Below are positions 38,588 to 44,575 of a stretch of DNA of 44,576 nucleotides, piece by piece. This DNA comes from a virus: positions 1 through 44,576 of IMG/VR virus record IMGVR_UViG_3300048589_000333, one strand, 5' to 3'. Numbering within the stretch: position 1 is the stretch's first letter; the number at the start of each line of letters is the position of its first letter. The notes beneath the pieces are model-generated. The model was not told where the DNA came from. It saw nothing but the letters and a program-made list of their open reading frames with translations, and ran no database searches. Position numbers and translations under genes: made by a program.

Positions 38588-39523
38588 CTACACCCCCAAC
38601 GCGCCCAAATCCACATTGCTTGCAACCACTTCCGGCGCTGCTTCCTCGGTCACTGCCTCGCCGCTTTCCTGGTCAGGCGTCAGGTTGTCCCACGCCGTGA
38701 CCCACGTGGTTGACGCATCAACAAACAAGTTCTTGGCGACTTCCAACAACTCATTGCCGACGTAGAACGCACCCAAGTTCTTGACTTCTTGCGGCTTGTT
38801 CGGCAATCCCAACGGAATCGGCGTGATGATGTGGCGTGTCGAATTGCCGCTTCCAACCTTGTCGAACACCGGTTCGTCTTTGGCATCACGGTTGGCACCA
38901 ACCGGAAGCCAGAAGGCGAACAACGGCCACTTCTTCCGGCTTGCCTGTGTGGTCAGGTTAGCCGCGGTGATGACTGTCTGCTGAAACCGACCCAAGCAGC
39001 CCAACGAATCCCGGTTGTTGCCCTCGAATGCAAGCGCCGACATGCCGCGCAGCGTCAGCACGATAGCGCCTGCATCTTCCAACCCACGCACCAAGCAAAG
39101 AATCTGGAGCCGCCCTGACGCCTTGCCCGCCGCCTTTGCCTTGTCGTAGGACTTCCACGGAAAGACCAACGGACGCCCGCCGCCATCCGGGTAGACTTCC
39201 CAGCGCTTGCGCATCGAGATGACGCTGATCGCCACTTGGCGCTTCCACCACCCCGATTCCTCTTTGCCGTCTGCGTGCGTCCAAGACGTTTTCTCCCATC
39301 CGGCCTTGGTCATCAATTCGTCGTCAATGGCATCGCTCTTGATGAAGAAGCCGCCCAGGTAGTCCATACCCCCGGCTTTTTTCATCTTCTGATCGCCGGT
39401 GTGCCACTGCATGATCGGATAGATTGGACCGGCGTCGCTGATCATGCTCTGGTCGATGCCCTCGACCGCGGACGGGTCGAAGGTGTTGCCATTGCTGTTC
39501 AAAAGGTCATTGAGGTTAGTCAT
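38588..39523 (-). CDS. Putative ssDNA-binding / recombination protein (311 aa)
   Basis: The product starts MTNLNDLLNSNGNTFDPSAV with AAGGAG upstream. Central beta-rich part with W-W-K-R-Q-V-A-I-S-V-I-S-M-R-K-R-W, R-P-L-V-F-P-W-K-S-Y and L-C-L-V-R-G-L-E suggests an OB-fold-like nucleic-acid binder. The C-terminal 30 residues are acidic and end V-D-L-G-A-L-G-V, like the acidic tail of SSB proteins but with an LGV end. It follows the coiled-coil protein in the replication operon. Family not named with certainty. Confidence 0.6.
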   Translation of the reverse strand: MTNLNDLLNSNGNTFDPSAVEGIDQSMISDAGPIYPIMQWHTGDQKMKKAGGMDYLGGFFIKSDAIDDELMTKAGWEKTSWTHADGKEESGWWKRQVAISVISMRKRWEVYPDGGGRPLVFPWKSYDKAKAAGKASGRLQILCLVRGLEDAGAIVLTLRGMSALAFEGNNRDSLGCLGRFQQTVITAANLTTQASRKKWPLFAFWLPVGANRDAKDEPVFDKVGSGNSTRHIITPIPLGLPNKPQEVKNLGAFYVGNELLEVAKNLFVDASTTWVTAWDNLTPDQESGEAVTEEAAPEVVASNVDLGALGV

Positions 39524-39537
39524 GATTCTGGCGCTCC

Positions 39538-40089
39538 TTAAACGCCGAGTGAATCCAGTGAAGATTTTCCATTGCCGAACTGCTGCGCATCGAATGCCGC
39601 TGCATCGGCTGATGTAACGTAGGTTGTATTGTTGTCACTTCGCGTGGCGTAGCTGGTTGGCTGGAACACCACATCACCAAGGCTGTCCGTTGTCGTCACC
39701 GTGACCGGCGCTTTGGCATTGCTCAAGTACTGCATCAATCCTGACAGCAATTGAGCCTCAAAGCAGACCGCGCCGTATTGCCGTGTCAGCATGTCTACCT
39801 CAACCTGGAGCGTGTCCAGTTCTTCCGCCTCTTGCCGCTGCGCCTTGATGAGCCGCTGATAGGCTGCGTCTTGCGCCAACGCCAACGCCAAGCGCGCTTT
39901 GCGCTCCTCGGCGTTCTTGCCTTCGATGTTTAGCGCAATGGCCTGTTCATGCTGCTCGACAAGCCGCTTGGTGTCTGCGCTCTGTCGCTTGAGCACGGCC
40001 TTGTCGCCTTCCGCCGCGGCAATCTCTGCCGGCAGGTTGGACAAAGACGCCATCAACGCTTTGTACTGCTCGAAAATTTGTTCTTTCAT
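39538..40089 (-). CDS. Coiled-coil protein, 183 aa, LGV tail
   Basis: ATG at 40089 is 7 nt after AGGAG. The first 110 residues (MKEQIFEQYKALMASLSNLP and on) form a long coiled coil with A-E-E-R-K-A-R-L-A-L-A-L-A-Q-D-A-A-Y-Q-R-L. The C-terminal part is Thr/Ser-rich and ends S-S-L-D-S-L-G-V, matching the tails of the 311-aa protein and of the helicase. It may recruit replication proteins through that tail. No family recognised. Confidence 0.75.
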   Translation of the reverse strand: MKEQIFEQYKALMASLSNLPAEIAAAEGDKAVLKRQSADTKRLVEQHEQAIALNIEGKNAEERKARLALALAQDAAYQRLIKAQRQEAEELDTLQVEVDMLTRQYGAVCFEAQLLSGLMQYLSNAKAPVTVTTTDSLGDVVFQPTSYATRSDNNTTYVTSADAAAFDAQQFGNGKSSLDSLGV

Positions 40090-40152
40090 CTCTTGACTCC
40101 TTGTGATAAACTGAGGATGAAGCAACGTTCCTCTACTACCCCGACTCCTGTC

Positions 40153-40192
40153 GATGCTTGCCAGTGATGCGCACTGGCAAGCATCATTTTTT
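40153..40192 (+). terminator. Strong hairpin with T-run on the plus strand, no plus-strand gene nearby
   Basis: Perfect 14-bp stem (GATGCTTGCCAGTG / CACTGGCAAGCATC), 5-nt loop, then ATTTTTT on the plus strand. The leftward operon crosses it, so it may stop antisense transcription or serve as an mRNA processing hairpin between genes 40191 and 39538. Confidence 0.65.
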
Positions 40193-40490
40193 ACCGATAC
40201 TCTGCAAACAGCGGTGTACTGTAACTGCGCATAAGTTCAAGATTGCGCTTTGGGTCGAGAGCCGGGTCATAGTCTGGCAACTCGACAGCCTTGACTTTGG
40301 TTTGATCTTCGCCTTCAAATTCGGTATCATCTTCTTCGTGGTCATAATCAGGTTCACCGTCCAAATCGGCGATTGCACGTTCGATGGCGGTTTCAGCGCT
40401 GTCCGCTGTGACAACACAATCCAGGTTGGCTACGCAATGGTAGAGTCGGCTTTCATACCATTCATAACGACCGGTGACGTGGTATTTCAT
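40191..40490 (-). CDS. Unknown acidic protein, 99 aa
   Basis: ATG at 40490 has AAGGAG close upstream. Product MKYHVTGRYEWYESRLYHCV and on has a beta start (Y-H-V-T-G-R-Y-E-W), then A-D-S-A-E-T-A-I-E-R-A-I-A-D-L and a strongly acidic stretch (D-Y-D-H-E-E-D-D-T-E-F-E-G-E-D). Acidic phage proteins of this size can mimic DNA or bind RNA polymerase; there is no family match. It follows the nuclease-like gene. Confidence 0.72.
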   Translation of the reverse strand: MKYHVTGRYEWYESRLYHCVANLDCVVTADSAETAIERAIADLDGEPDYDHEEDDTEFEGEDQTKVKAVELPDYDPALDPKRNLELMRSYSTPLFAEYR

Positions 40491-40498
40491 GATTCTCC

Positions 40499-40951
40499 TT
40501 ACACTGCGATGAACGTTTCGCAGATGCCCGCCAATGTGGACAACGGAACAAGTAAACCCGTTGCATGGTATGACGGATTCTGCGCACTCTTGACTATGCA
40601 TTCCTCCTTCCACTGACTGAGATGGTTCCGCAGCGTGCACGGCCTGAACACATACACATGCTTCCCCGGCACGATGTAGGCGATGAAGTCGGCTTCACAC
40701 GTGAGCGCCCACCCGCTCTTGTCGCCTGACTCCAACTCGATGAAGGCATTGCCTGACGTTGCCGCTGTGTAATCCGTCTTGTATTCGACCGTGATTTTCT
40801 GCTTGGCCTGCTTGCCGACCATCACACGGTCAATGCCGTGCATCTGCTGTTCCGGCGTAGCTGGCTTGACATCGAAGAACACGGAGAACATTCTATCTAG
40901 TAGACTTTCGCCTTTGTTGCCTAGTGCCTTTGCCTGCTGAAAACCGTTCAC
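40499..40951 (-). CDS. PD-(D/E)XK-like nuclease, 150 aa
   Basis: The GTG at 40951 has GGAGG 7 nt upstream and overlaps the small TM gene (GTGA). The product contains K-A-L-G-N-K-G-E-S-L-L-D-R-M-F, H-G-I-D-R-V-M-V, I-T-V-E-Y-K-T-D, and G-N-A-F-I-E-L-E-S then G-W-A-L-T. The E, the Asp in G-I-D and the E-Y-K triad fit a PD-(D/E)XK core. Role unknown; a recombination or DNA-degradation enzyme in the early operon is likely. Confidence 0.72.
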   Translation of the reverse strand: MNGFQQAKALGNKGESLLDRMFSVFFDVKPATPEQQMHGIDRVMVGKQAKQKITVEYKTDYTAATSGNAFIELESGDKSGWALTCEADFIAYIVPGKHVYVFRPCTLRNHLSQWKEECIVKSAQNPSYHATGLLVPLSTLAGICETFIAV

Positions 40952-41085
40952 CGTGTCACCTCCATGATCACCAACCACACCAAGAAACCGACGATAAACA
41001 CCCATTGCCAAAAATCGTGATTGAAGCGGAGCCGATACCGGCGTTTCGGAGCCGGATAGCGTGCATATCTGCGATAGGGGAACAT
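40948..41085 (-). CDS. Single-TM protein, 45 aa
   Basis: ATG at 41085 overlaps the upstream stop (TGATG), with AAGGTGG upstream. Product MFPYRRYARYPAPKRRYRLR then F-N-H-D-F-W-Q-W-V-F-I-V-G-F-L-V-W-L-V-I: a basic N-terminus followed by one TM helix near the C-end, so N-in topology. Arg/Tyr-rich beginning is unusual. No family recognised; part of a run of tiny membrane proteins. Confidence 0.7.
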   Translation of the reverse strand: MFPYRRYARYPAPKRRYRLRFNHDFWQWVFIVGFLVWLVIMEVTR

Positions 41086-41192
41086 CATTCCACCTTTCCA
41101 GCCATTGCCGCCGCCGCCCATAGCAGCACGGCCAGCGCCGTTGGCACGCCGATCAGCAGTGCCGCCAGCAGCAGGCAGAGTGTTGGCGTCAT
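41085..41192 (-). CDS. Single-TM protein, 35 aa
   Basis: ATG at 41192 overlaps the stop of the upstream coiled-coil gene (ATGA), with GAGGAG 8 nt upstream. Product MTPTLCLLLAALLIGVPTAL then A-V-L-L-W-A-A-A-A-M-A-G-K-V-E: one hydrophobic helix, nearly all Leu/Ala. It resembles a signal-anchor or small toxin-like membrane peptide. The perfect coupling to neighbours supports expression. Confidence 0.65.
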   Translation of the reverse strand: MTPTLCLLLAALLIGVPTALAVLLWAAAAMAGKVE

Positions 41193-41500
41193 GGTTGCGG
41201 CTCCTCAAATATCGGATCGCTCATAATGGCTGCCAGTGAATTTAGATGATCAACCTGCTGGCGCAGTGCGTTAGACAACGCCCTCTCTGCAACAACCTGG
41301 GCGGTCAGTTGCTTGACCTGCGTGCGCAGCTCGGTGATTTCGTCATGCAGACCCAGAAGGCTGTCATCCTGTTCGCTATCGTTGTCGGCGTCCCAATTCG
41401 GCAGCGGGCGTGGTCCGTACACGGTGAAAGACGGCGACCTGCGCAATCCTGTCGCAACCGGCGCAGGCATGTCGAGATAGCTGTCATCCTGCTCGCTCAT
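41189..41500 (-). CDS. Coiled-coil protein, 103 aa
   Basis: ATG at 41500 overlaps the upstream stop (TGATG) with GGGGGGA upstream. Product MSEQDDSYLDMPAPVATGLR; the middle repeats D-S-E-Q-D-D-S-L-L as at the N-terminus, and residues 50-90 form a coiled coil (L-H-D-E-I-T-E-L-R-T-Q-V-K-Q-L-T-A-Q-V). Acidic and soluble. No family is recognised. The repeated S-E-Q-D-D-S motif may be a protein-binding linear motif. Confidence 0.7.
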   Translation of the reverse strand: MSEQDDSYLDMPAPVATGLRRSPSFTVYGPRPLPNWDADNDSEQDDSLLGLHDEITELRTQVKQLTAQVVAERALSNALRQQVDHLNSLAAIMSDPIFEEPQP

Positions 41501-41607
41501 CACATCCCCCCCGCCGCCCCAGCGCCGACGACGAAAAAGCCCAATACGCCGATGATGCCAAGGATCAGCATCACATAGAACAGTGGTGAGTATCCTTCTT
41601 GTTGCAT
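41500..41607 (-). CDS. Single-TM protein, 35 aa (Gly-rich end)
   Basis: ATG at 41607 has AAGAGGAATAGTC upstream and the stop overlaps the next start. Product MQQEGYSPLFYVMLILGIIG then V-L-G-F-F-V-V-G-A-G-A-A-G-G-M: one TM helix with small residues at the end. Two tiny TM genes around a coiled-coil gene suggest a membrane complex. No family recognised. Confidence 0.65.
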   Translation of the reverse strand: MQQEGYSPLFYVMLILGIIGVLGFFVVGAGAAGGM

Positions 41608-41609
41608 GA

Positions 41610-41834
41610 CTATTCCTCTTCCTTTGTCGATGTGAAATCGTCTGCAATATAAAAACCGTTGATGCCGTGGAACCTCTCGGATCGCTCCATCGGTTCGGCA
41701 ATCCACCAAGTGACGCCATAATCAACGCGTCGGAGCCGTTCATCTTCTGCTTTGACAAGTGCCTCTTCGATGGTGTCAAAGACAACTACCTCATGTCGAT
41801 TGATGTAGTTGGCAAAACTAATCAATGCGTACAT
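41610..41834 (-). CDS. Unknown protein, 74 aa
   Basis: ATG at 41834 with AAGGAG 9 nt upstream. Product MYALISFANYINRHEVVVFD and then T-I-E-E-A-L-V-K-A-E-D-E-R-L; a strand-helix beginning, then W-W-I-A-E-P and an acidic end. No family recognised. Short spacing to the following tiny TM gene places it in the same mRNA. Confidence 0.75.
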   Translation of the reverse strand: MYALISFANYINRHEVVVFDTIEEALVKAEDERLRRVDYGVTWWIAEPMERSERFHGINGFYIADDFTSTKEEE

Positions 41835-41879
41835 ATGACATTTCTCCTTAAGTGAATGACTTTCAGCGAAAATCCGCTA

Positions 41880-42209
41880 CTATGCGCCGAATAACTCTGA
41901 CCAATCCGCCGTTTCAAGTTGAACCATGAAATTGACGCTGCCCATCGGCACCTTGACCAAGCCGAGGAACGCCACGCCGCTGGATGGCTTCAATGACTCG
42001 CTGACAAGTTCATCTGACTCGACTTCATAGGCGTTCGTCAGGAACAGCCAATCTGAGTCACTGACGGTTTTGCCAACCAGCAGACTGCCCCGTGCGTTGA
42101 CAAGCTGCAAGCCATGATTGATCAAGGTGCGCTGCGGTAGTGGTGCGTGACTGTGTTCGTGTTCTTCTGTTCCGTGTCCCATTTTTCCCTTACCTTTTGT
42201 CATATTCAT
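41880..42209 (-). CDS. Unknown protein, 109 aa
   Basis: ATG at 42209 (MNMTKGKGKMGHGTEEHEHS); a second ATG lies 6 nt later. The start is polar and His-rich, then a beta-rich body (L-Q-L-V-N-A-R-G-S-L-L-V-G-K-T-V, V-A-F-L-G-L-V-K-V-P-M-G-S-V-N-F-M-V-Q-L-E). No family is recognised. Weak ribosome-binding site (AAGAAAC). It overlaps the upstream gene end by 20 nt. Confidence 0.65.
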   Translation of the reverse strand: MNMTKGKGKMGHGTEEHEHSHAPLPQRTLINHGLQLVNARGSLLVGKTVSDSDWLFLTNAYEVESDELVSESLKPSSGVAFLGLVKVPMGSVNFMVQLETADWSELFGA

Positions 42210-42453
42210 TGTTTCTTGCCTGCCTGTGCAGGCTGGCGAGTCTGCCTGTGTGCATCTGGAGCTTTGCCAGCGTGACGAACGCCTGCCCAAGTCGCACCTG
42301 TGTTCCCTTGTCGAATCGTCGCTTTGCCTCCTCGTTTTCTCGTTCCAGTGCGTGCAGTAGTTGCGTGAGTAGTTCCGCCGTTTCCGTGTCGTGTTCTATG
42401 GCCTCATCGAGCGCCCACAACACTTTGTTCGGCGGTCTTACCTTCGTCGCCAT
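42190..42453 (-). CDS. Unknown helical protein, 87 aa
   Basis: ATG at 42453 overlaps the stop of the three-TM gene. Product MATKVRPPNKVLWALDEAIE and on is nearly all helical and charged (E-L-L-T-Q-L-L-H-A-L-E-R-E-N-E-E-A-K-R-R-F). It could be a coiled-coil partner of the membrane protein upstream. No family recognised. Confidence 0.7.
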   Translation of the reverse strand: MATKVRPPNKVLWALDEAIEHDTETAELLTQLLHALERENEEAKRRFDKGTQVRLGQAFVTLAKLQMHTGRLASLHRQARNNEYDKR

Positions 42454-42722
42454 TACTGCACATCCTCACGGTGCTCGTTGATCCATGAACGAATCAGGAT
42501 ACCAACCGATGACGCCGCAATGACTGCAATCACCGTCACCCACGCTTGCCAATCCAACACGGCAATCAGCAACAGCAGGTCAACGCCGATACCAACCACA
42601 ACCGTGAGCCACGTTCTACGCATGGCGAGCCACTGCCCGAAGGTGTGCTTTTGGAGAAACAACGCCCAAAGAGCACCCCAAACGCCCGCTGCAACGACAG
42701 TAGCGGCAACAACGTGTGTCAT
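42453..42722 (-). CDS. Three-TM membrane protein, 89 aa
   Basis: ATG at 42722 overlaps the ribbon-helix-helix stop (ATGA). Product MTHVVAATVVAAGVWGALWA and on has three hydrophobic segments, about 3-23, 38-57 and 60-78, with a basic C-terminus. Small three-TM proteins in phages can be holins, but the early position here (second gene of the early operon) argues for another role, such as superinfection exclusion. Confidence 0.7.
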   Translation of the reverse strand: MTHVVAATVVAAGVWGALWALFLQKHTFGQWLAMRRTWLTVVVGIGVDLLLLIAVLDWQAWVTVIAVIAASSVGILIRSWINEHREDVQ

Positions 42723-42910
42723 GATTGGAGCGTAAGTCGTTCGTCGGAGAAGCGGCGAGCCTCTTGACGAATCAAGCGGCGAATCGTCGCACTCAGATTG
42801 ATGGACGTTGCACCGCTGATTTCTGCGTCACGCTCAGCGATTTTGCTGAGTGCTTCGTAGTCATCATTGGTAACTTGTGCGTTCACGAATTTCATCGGCT
42901 GTTCTTGCAT
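42719..42910 (-). CDS. Ribbon-helix-helix-like protein, 63 aa
   Basis: ATG at 42910 has GGGGGAAAC upstream. Product MQEQPMKFVNAQVTNDDYEA then L-S-K-I-A-E-R-D ... I-N-L-S-A-T-I-R-R-L-I-R-Q-E-A-R-R-F: a strand (F-V-N-A-Q-V) plus two helices, as in CopG/Arc. First gene of the early leftward operon. A regulator at the start of the early transcript is expected; its target may be one of the operator families in the switch region. Confidence 0.72.
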   Translation of the reverse strand: MQEQPMKFVNAQVTNDDYEALSKIAERDAEISGATSINLSATIRRLIRQEARRFSDERLTLQS

Positions 42911-43003
42911 GTTTCCCCCGTCGTTGGTTTCGCCGCCGCCCTGCCGTTCCAAGTTGCTGTGAGCAACTCCCCGGAACCGTCACGTACAGGCGCAGCGGCC
43001 TTT

Positions 43004-43017
43004 GTAACTCTGGTAAC
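43004..43017. promoter_or_regulatory. GTWACC-type palindrome, early leader site
   Basis: GTAACTCTGGTAAC (reverse complement GTTACCAGAGTTAC), just downstream of the early promoter start; matches the group inside the early genes. Confidence 0.65.
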
Positions 43018-43025
43018 GATTTTTT

Positions 43026-43039
43026 GTTACCGTAGTTAC
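43026..43039. promoter_or_regulatory. GTTAC palindrome at early promoter +1
   Basis: GTTACCGTAGTTAC overlaps the predicted start point of the early promoter and forms an imperfect inverted repeat with 43004-43017. Confidence 0.65.
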
Positions 43040-43068
43040 ATCTTAGCAGATAACGGGTAAATTGTCAA
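43040..43068 (-). promoter_or_regulatory. Early leftward promoter
   Basis: TTGACA (43063-43068), 17 bp, TAAGAT (43040-43045) with extended TGC. It reads into the ribbon-helix-helix gene. Its -35 overlaps operator arm 43067-43081. Confidence 0.9.
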
Positions 43069-43106
43069 GACTTATATAAGACTTGTGGGAATCTTATATA
43101 AGTCTT
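43067..43106. promoter_or_regulatory. Paired operators of XRE-recombinase switch
   Basis: AAGACTTATATAAGA (43067-43081) and its perfect reverse complement TCTTATATAAGTCTT (43092-43106) each contain palindrome CTTATATAAG; centres are 22 bp apart (two helical turns). One arm covers the -35 of the leftward promoter, the other the -35 zone of the rightward one. Confidence 0.88.
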
Positions 43107-43119
43107 CACAAATTTTTCA

Positions 43120-43128
43120 TGATATAGT
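43120..43128 (+). promoter_or_regulatory. Rightward promoter of XRE-recombinase gene
   Basis: Extended -10 TGATATAGT, no good -35, so it probably depends on the extended box. Shine-Dalgarno AAGGGGGA follows at about 43136-43143. Confidence 0.55.
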
Positions 43129-43146
43129 GATCAAAAAGGGGGAACC

Positions 43147-43740
43147 ATGCGCATCAAGCAACTAAGAGAACAGTACGGATACAGTCAGGAAGGCATCGCC
43201 GGTATCGTCGGCATGTCGCAGACAACGTACAGTGGTTGGGAAAAAACATTTCCTGAGCAGTTGACGCGCTTGGCGGCACTGGTCAAGCATTATGATGTAA
43301 GCACCGATTACCTTTTGGAGTTGACGAACGATCCAACGCCTGCCGAAGTCGCCGCCATTCTCAAAGAGGTAGACAAATCGTCAATTTGGACAACCAGAAC
43401 CGGCAAGGAGACCACCTCGAAGCGGCCCACGGCATTGAGAGACAAGGCCATCATTCTCACGCTGTTTGCCACACGAACCGGCGAGCCGTTGAACCGTTCC
43501 AACCTACGCAAGCTGATTGTCAGGTTGGCGGATCGTGCAGGCGTGCGCAATGCGTCCGTGCATCGCTTCCGCCACACCTTTGCCGTTAGCTTTCTGCGCA
43601 ATGGTGGCAATGTCTTTGCGCTCCAAGAGATACTTGGCCACGCCCGCATTGACACCGTGAAAATCTATGTGCGGTTGGCTGAGCGTGACTTGGCCGATGC
43701 GCAGCGCCGTGCATCACCCGTCGACAACTGGCGACTCTGA
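43147..43740 (+). CDS. XRE repressor fused to truncated tyrosine recombinase
   Basis: The 197-aa product starts MRIKQLREQYGYSQEGIAGI. Residues 1-66 are a classical XRE HTH (S-Q-E-G-I-A-G-I-V-G-M-S-Q-T-T-Y-S-G-W-E). Residues about 96-197 are the C-terminal half of a tyrosine recombinase: H-R-F-R-H-T-F-A, I-L-G-H, Tyr in K-I-Y-V-R-L and a tail R-A-S-P-V-D-N-W-R-L. The box I Arg and the beta-sheet Lys region are missing: a start of that domain (L-R-D-K-A-I-I-L-T-L-F-A-T) is joined straight to R-T-G-E-P-L-N-R-S-N-L. So it likely binds DNA but cannot recombine alone. It lies beside its own operators. Convergent with the gene at 43714. Confidence 0.88.
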   Translation: MRIKQLREQYGYSQEGIAGIVGMSQTTYSGWEKTFPEQLTRLAALVKHYDVSTDYLLELTNDPTPAEVAAILKEVDKSSIWTTRTGKETTSKRPTALRDKAIILTLFATRTGEPLNRSNLRKLIVRLADRAGVRNASVHRFRHTFAVSFLRNGGNVFALQEILGHARIDTVKIYVRLAERDLADAQRRASPVDNWRL

Positions 43741-44052
43741 AAGCGCAATCCCGAACGTCCCTGGTGCAACCCGCTCCACCGCTTCCATGATCTGCGTGAT
43801 CGCCGTCGCCGCCGCAATCATATCCGCCATTTGCAGCGCAACCGGCGCAATGTTGGATTGGTAATACTTCCAGAGTTCAGGATCATGGAGTTTTCCGCCC
43901 GGTGCATAGTCTGCTTGAAAGCGGTTGAACAATCCTAGCGCCTGTTGTAGATTCGGATACACCCCAAAGCGCAGGCTGTCCCGCAGTTCACCCCGCCTGC
44001 GGTGATACTCCGTAAATCTCTGTTCTTGTTCGAGTGTCGTGATTTCAATCAT
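43714..44052 (-). CDS. Unknown tail-operon end protein, 112 aa
   Basis: ATG at 44052 is chosen from the start M-I-E-I-T-T-L-E-Q-E-Q-R-F after the appendage gene. Product is helical with R-R-R-G-E-L-R-D-S-L-R-F-G-V-Y and a Y-Y-Q-S-N-I-A-P-V-A-L-Q-M-A-D segment, and overlaps the recombinase end by 27 nt. It is the last gene of the leftward tail operon once ends are joined. No family recognised; chaperone for the appendage is one possibility. Confidence 0.65.
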   Translation of the reverse strand: MIEITTLEQEQRFTEYHRRRGELRDSLRFGVYPNLQQALGLFNRFQADYAPGGKLHDPELWKYYQSNIAPVALQMADMIAAATAITQIMEAVERVAPGTFGIALSESPVVDG

Positions 44053-44059
44053 CGCATCC

Positions 44060-44575
44060 TCACGCCTGATAGACTCCAGAAAATTGCAAAATTGTTGAGT
44101 TGCCGAAGGCAGCATCTGTTAGTTGTGCAATGGTTGCCGTTGCTGCTGTAGCGCCATATAGAAGAATGCTGGTAGAATTATCGGCAATTCCGCCAACCAT
44201 TGTCACCAACGAACTAGTCATGCTAACCCAACGAAAAGCCAACGTGCTATTTGGATTGTTAGCGGATGTCAGCGGCAATCCTGTAATTGCAGCATTGCCA
44301 GTTGCGCTCCCCTTGCTGGACAAGCGGATATCCGCCACGACAAAAACCAACGGACCAAAACGAGAATACCGTGCAGTTCTTGCCGAGTACGTAATGCCTG
44401 TTGAAACGCCACCAAATTGTAATTCAGGTGTCCATGTCCCCACTGCATACGCCATATCAACGCCACCAATTTGCAGCGCCGCCACGTTGATCTTGCTCGC
44501 TGTCGTGTTGGCCGTCAACACCGCCGTCCCCGCTGCGTTCTGAATTTGCACAGCCGTCGTGCTGTCCGCTGCCGG
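44060..44575 (-). CDS. Tail appendage protein, C-terminal part (enters at right end)
   Basis: The frame is open to base 44575 and continues upstream of the first Met-like codon (P-A-A-D-S-T-T-A-V-Q-I-Q-N-A-A-G). The body has G-T-W-T-P-E-L-Q-F-G-G-V-S-T-G-I-T-Y-S, then Y-S-R-F-G-P-L-V-F-V and L-S-S-K-G-S-A-T-G-N-A-A-I-T-G-L-P, a pattern common at the C-end of phage appendage proteins (beta-sandwich tip). It fits as the end of the 74-codon fragment at 1-222, with two nucleotides missing at the join. Confidence 0.82.
   Translation of the reverse strand, partial: PAADSTTAVQIQNAAGTAVLTANTTASKINVAALQIGGVDMAYAVGTWTPELQFGGVSTGITYSARTARYSRFGPLVFVVADIRLSSKGSATGNAAITGLPLTSANNPNSTLAFRWVSMTSSLVTMVGGIADNSTSILLYGATAATATIAQLTDAAFGNSTILQFSGVYQA

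Noticed and set aside
40090-40188. 33-codon leftward frame formed over the hairpin before the coiled-coil gene
   Set aside because: No ribosome-binding site; the sequence is explained by the hairpin.
42453-42722. Calling the three-TM protein a holin
   Set aside because: It is the second gene of the early operon, not near late genes, and no lysis enzyme is adjacent.
43147-43740. Functional integrase with an att site
   Set aside because: Box I Arg and central beta-sheet are missing, and no matching direct repeat that could be attP was found by eye.
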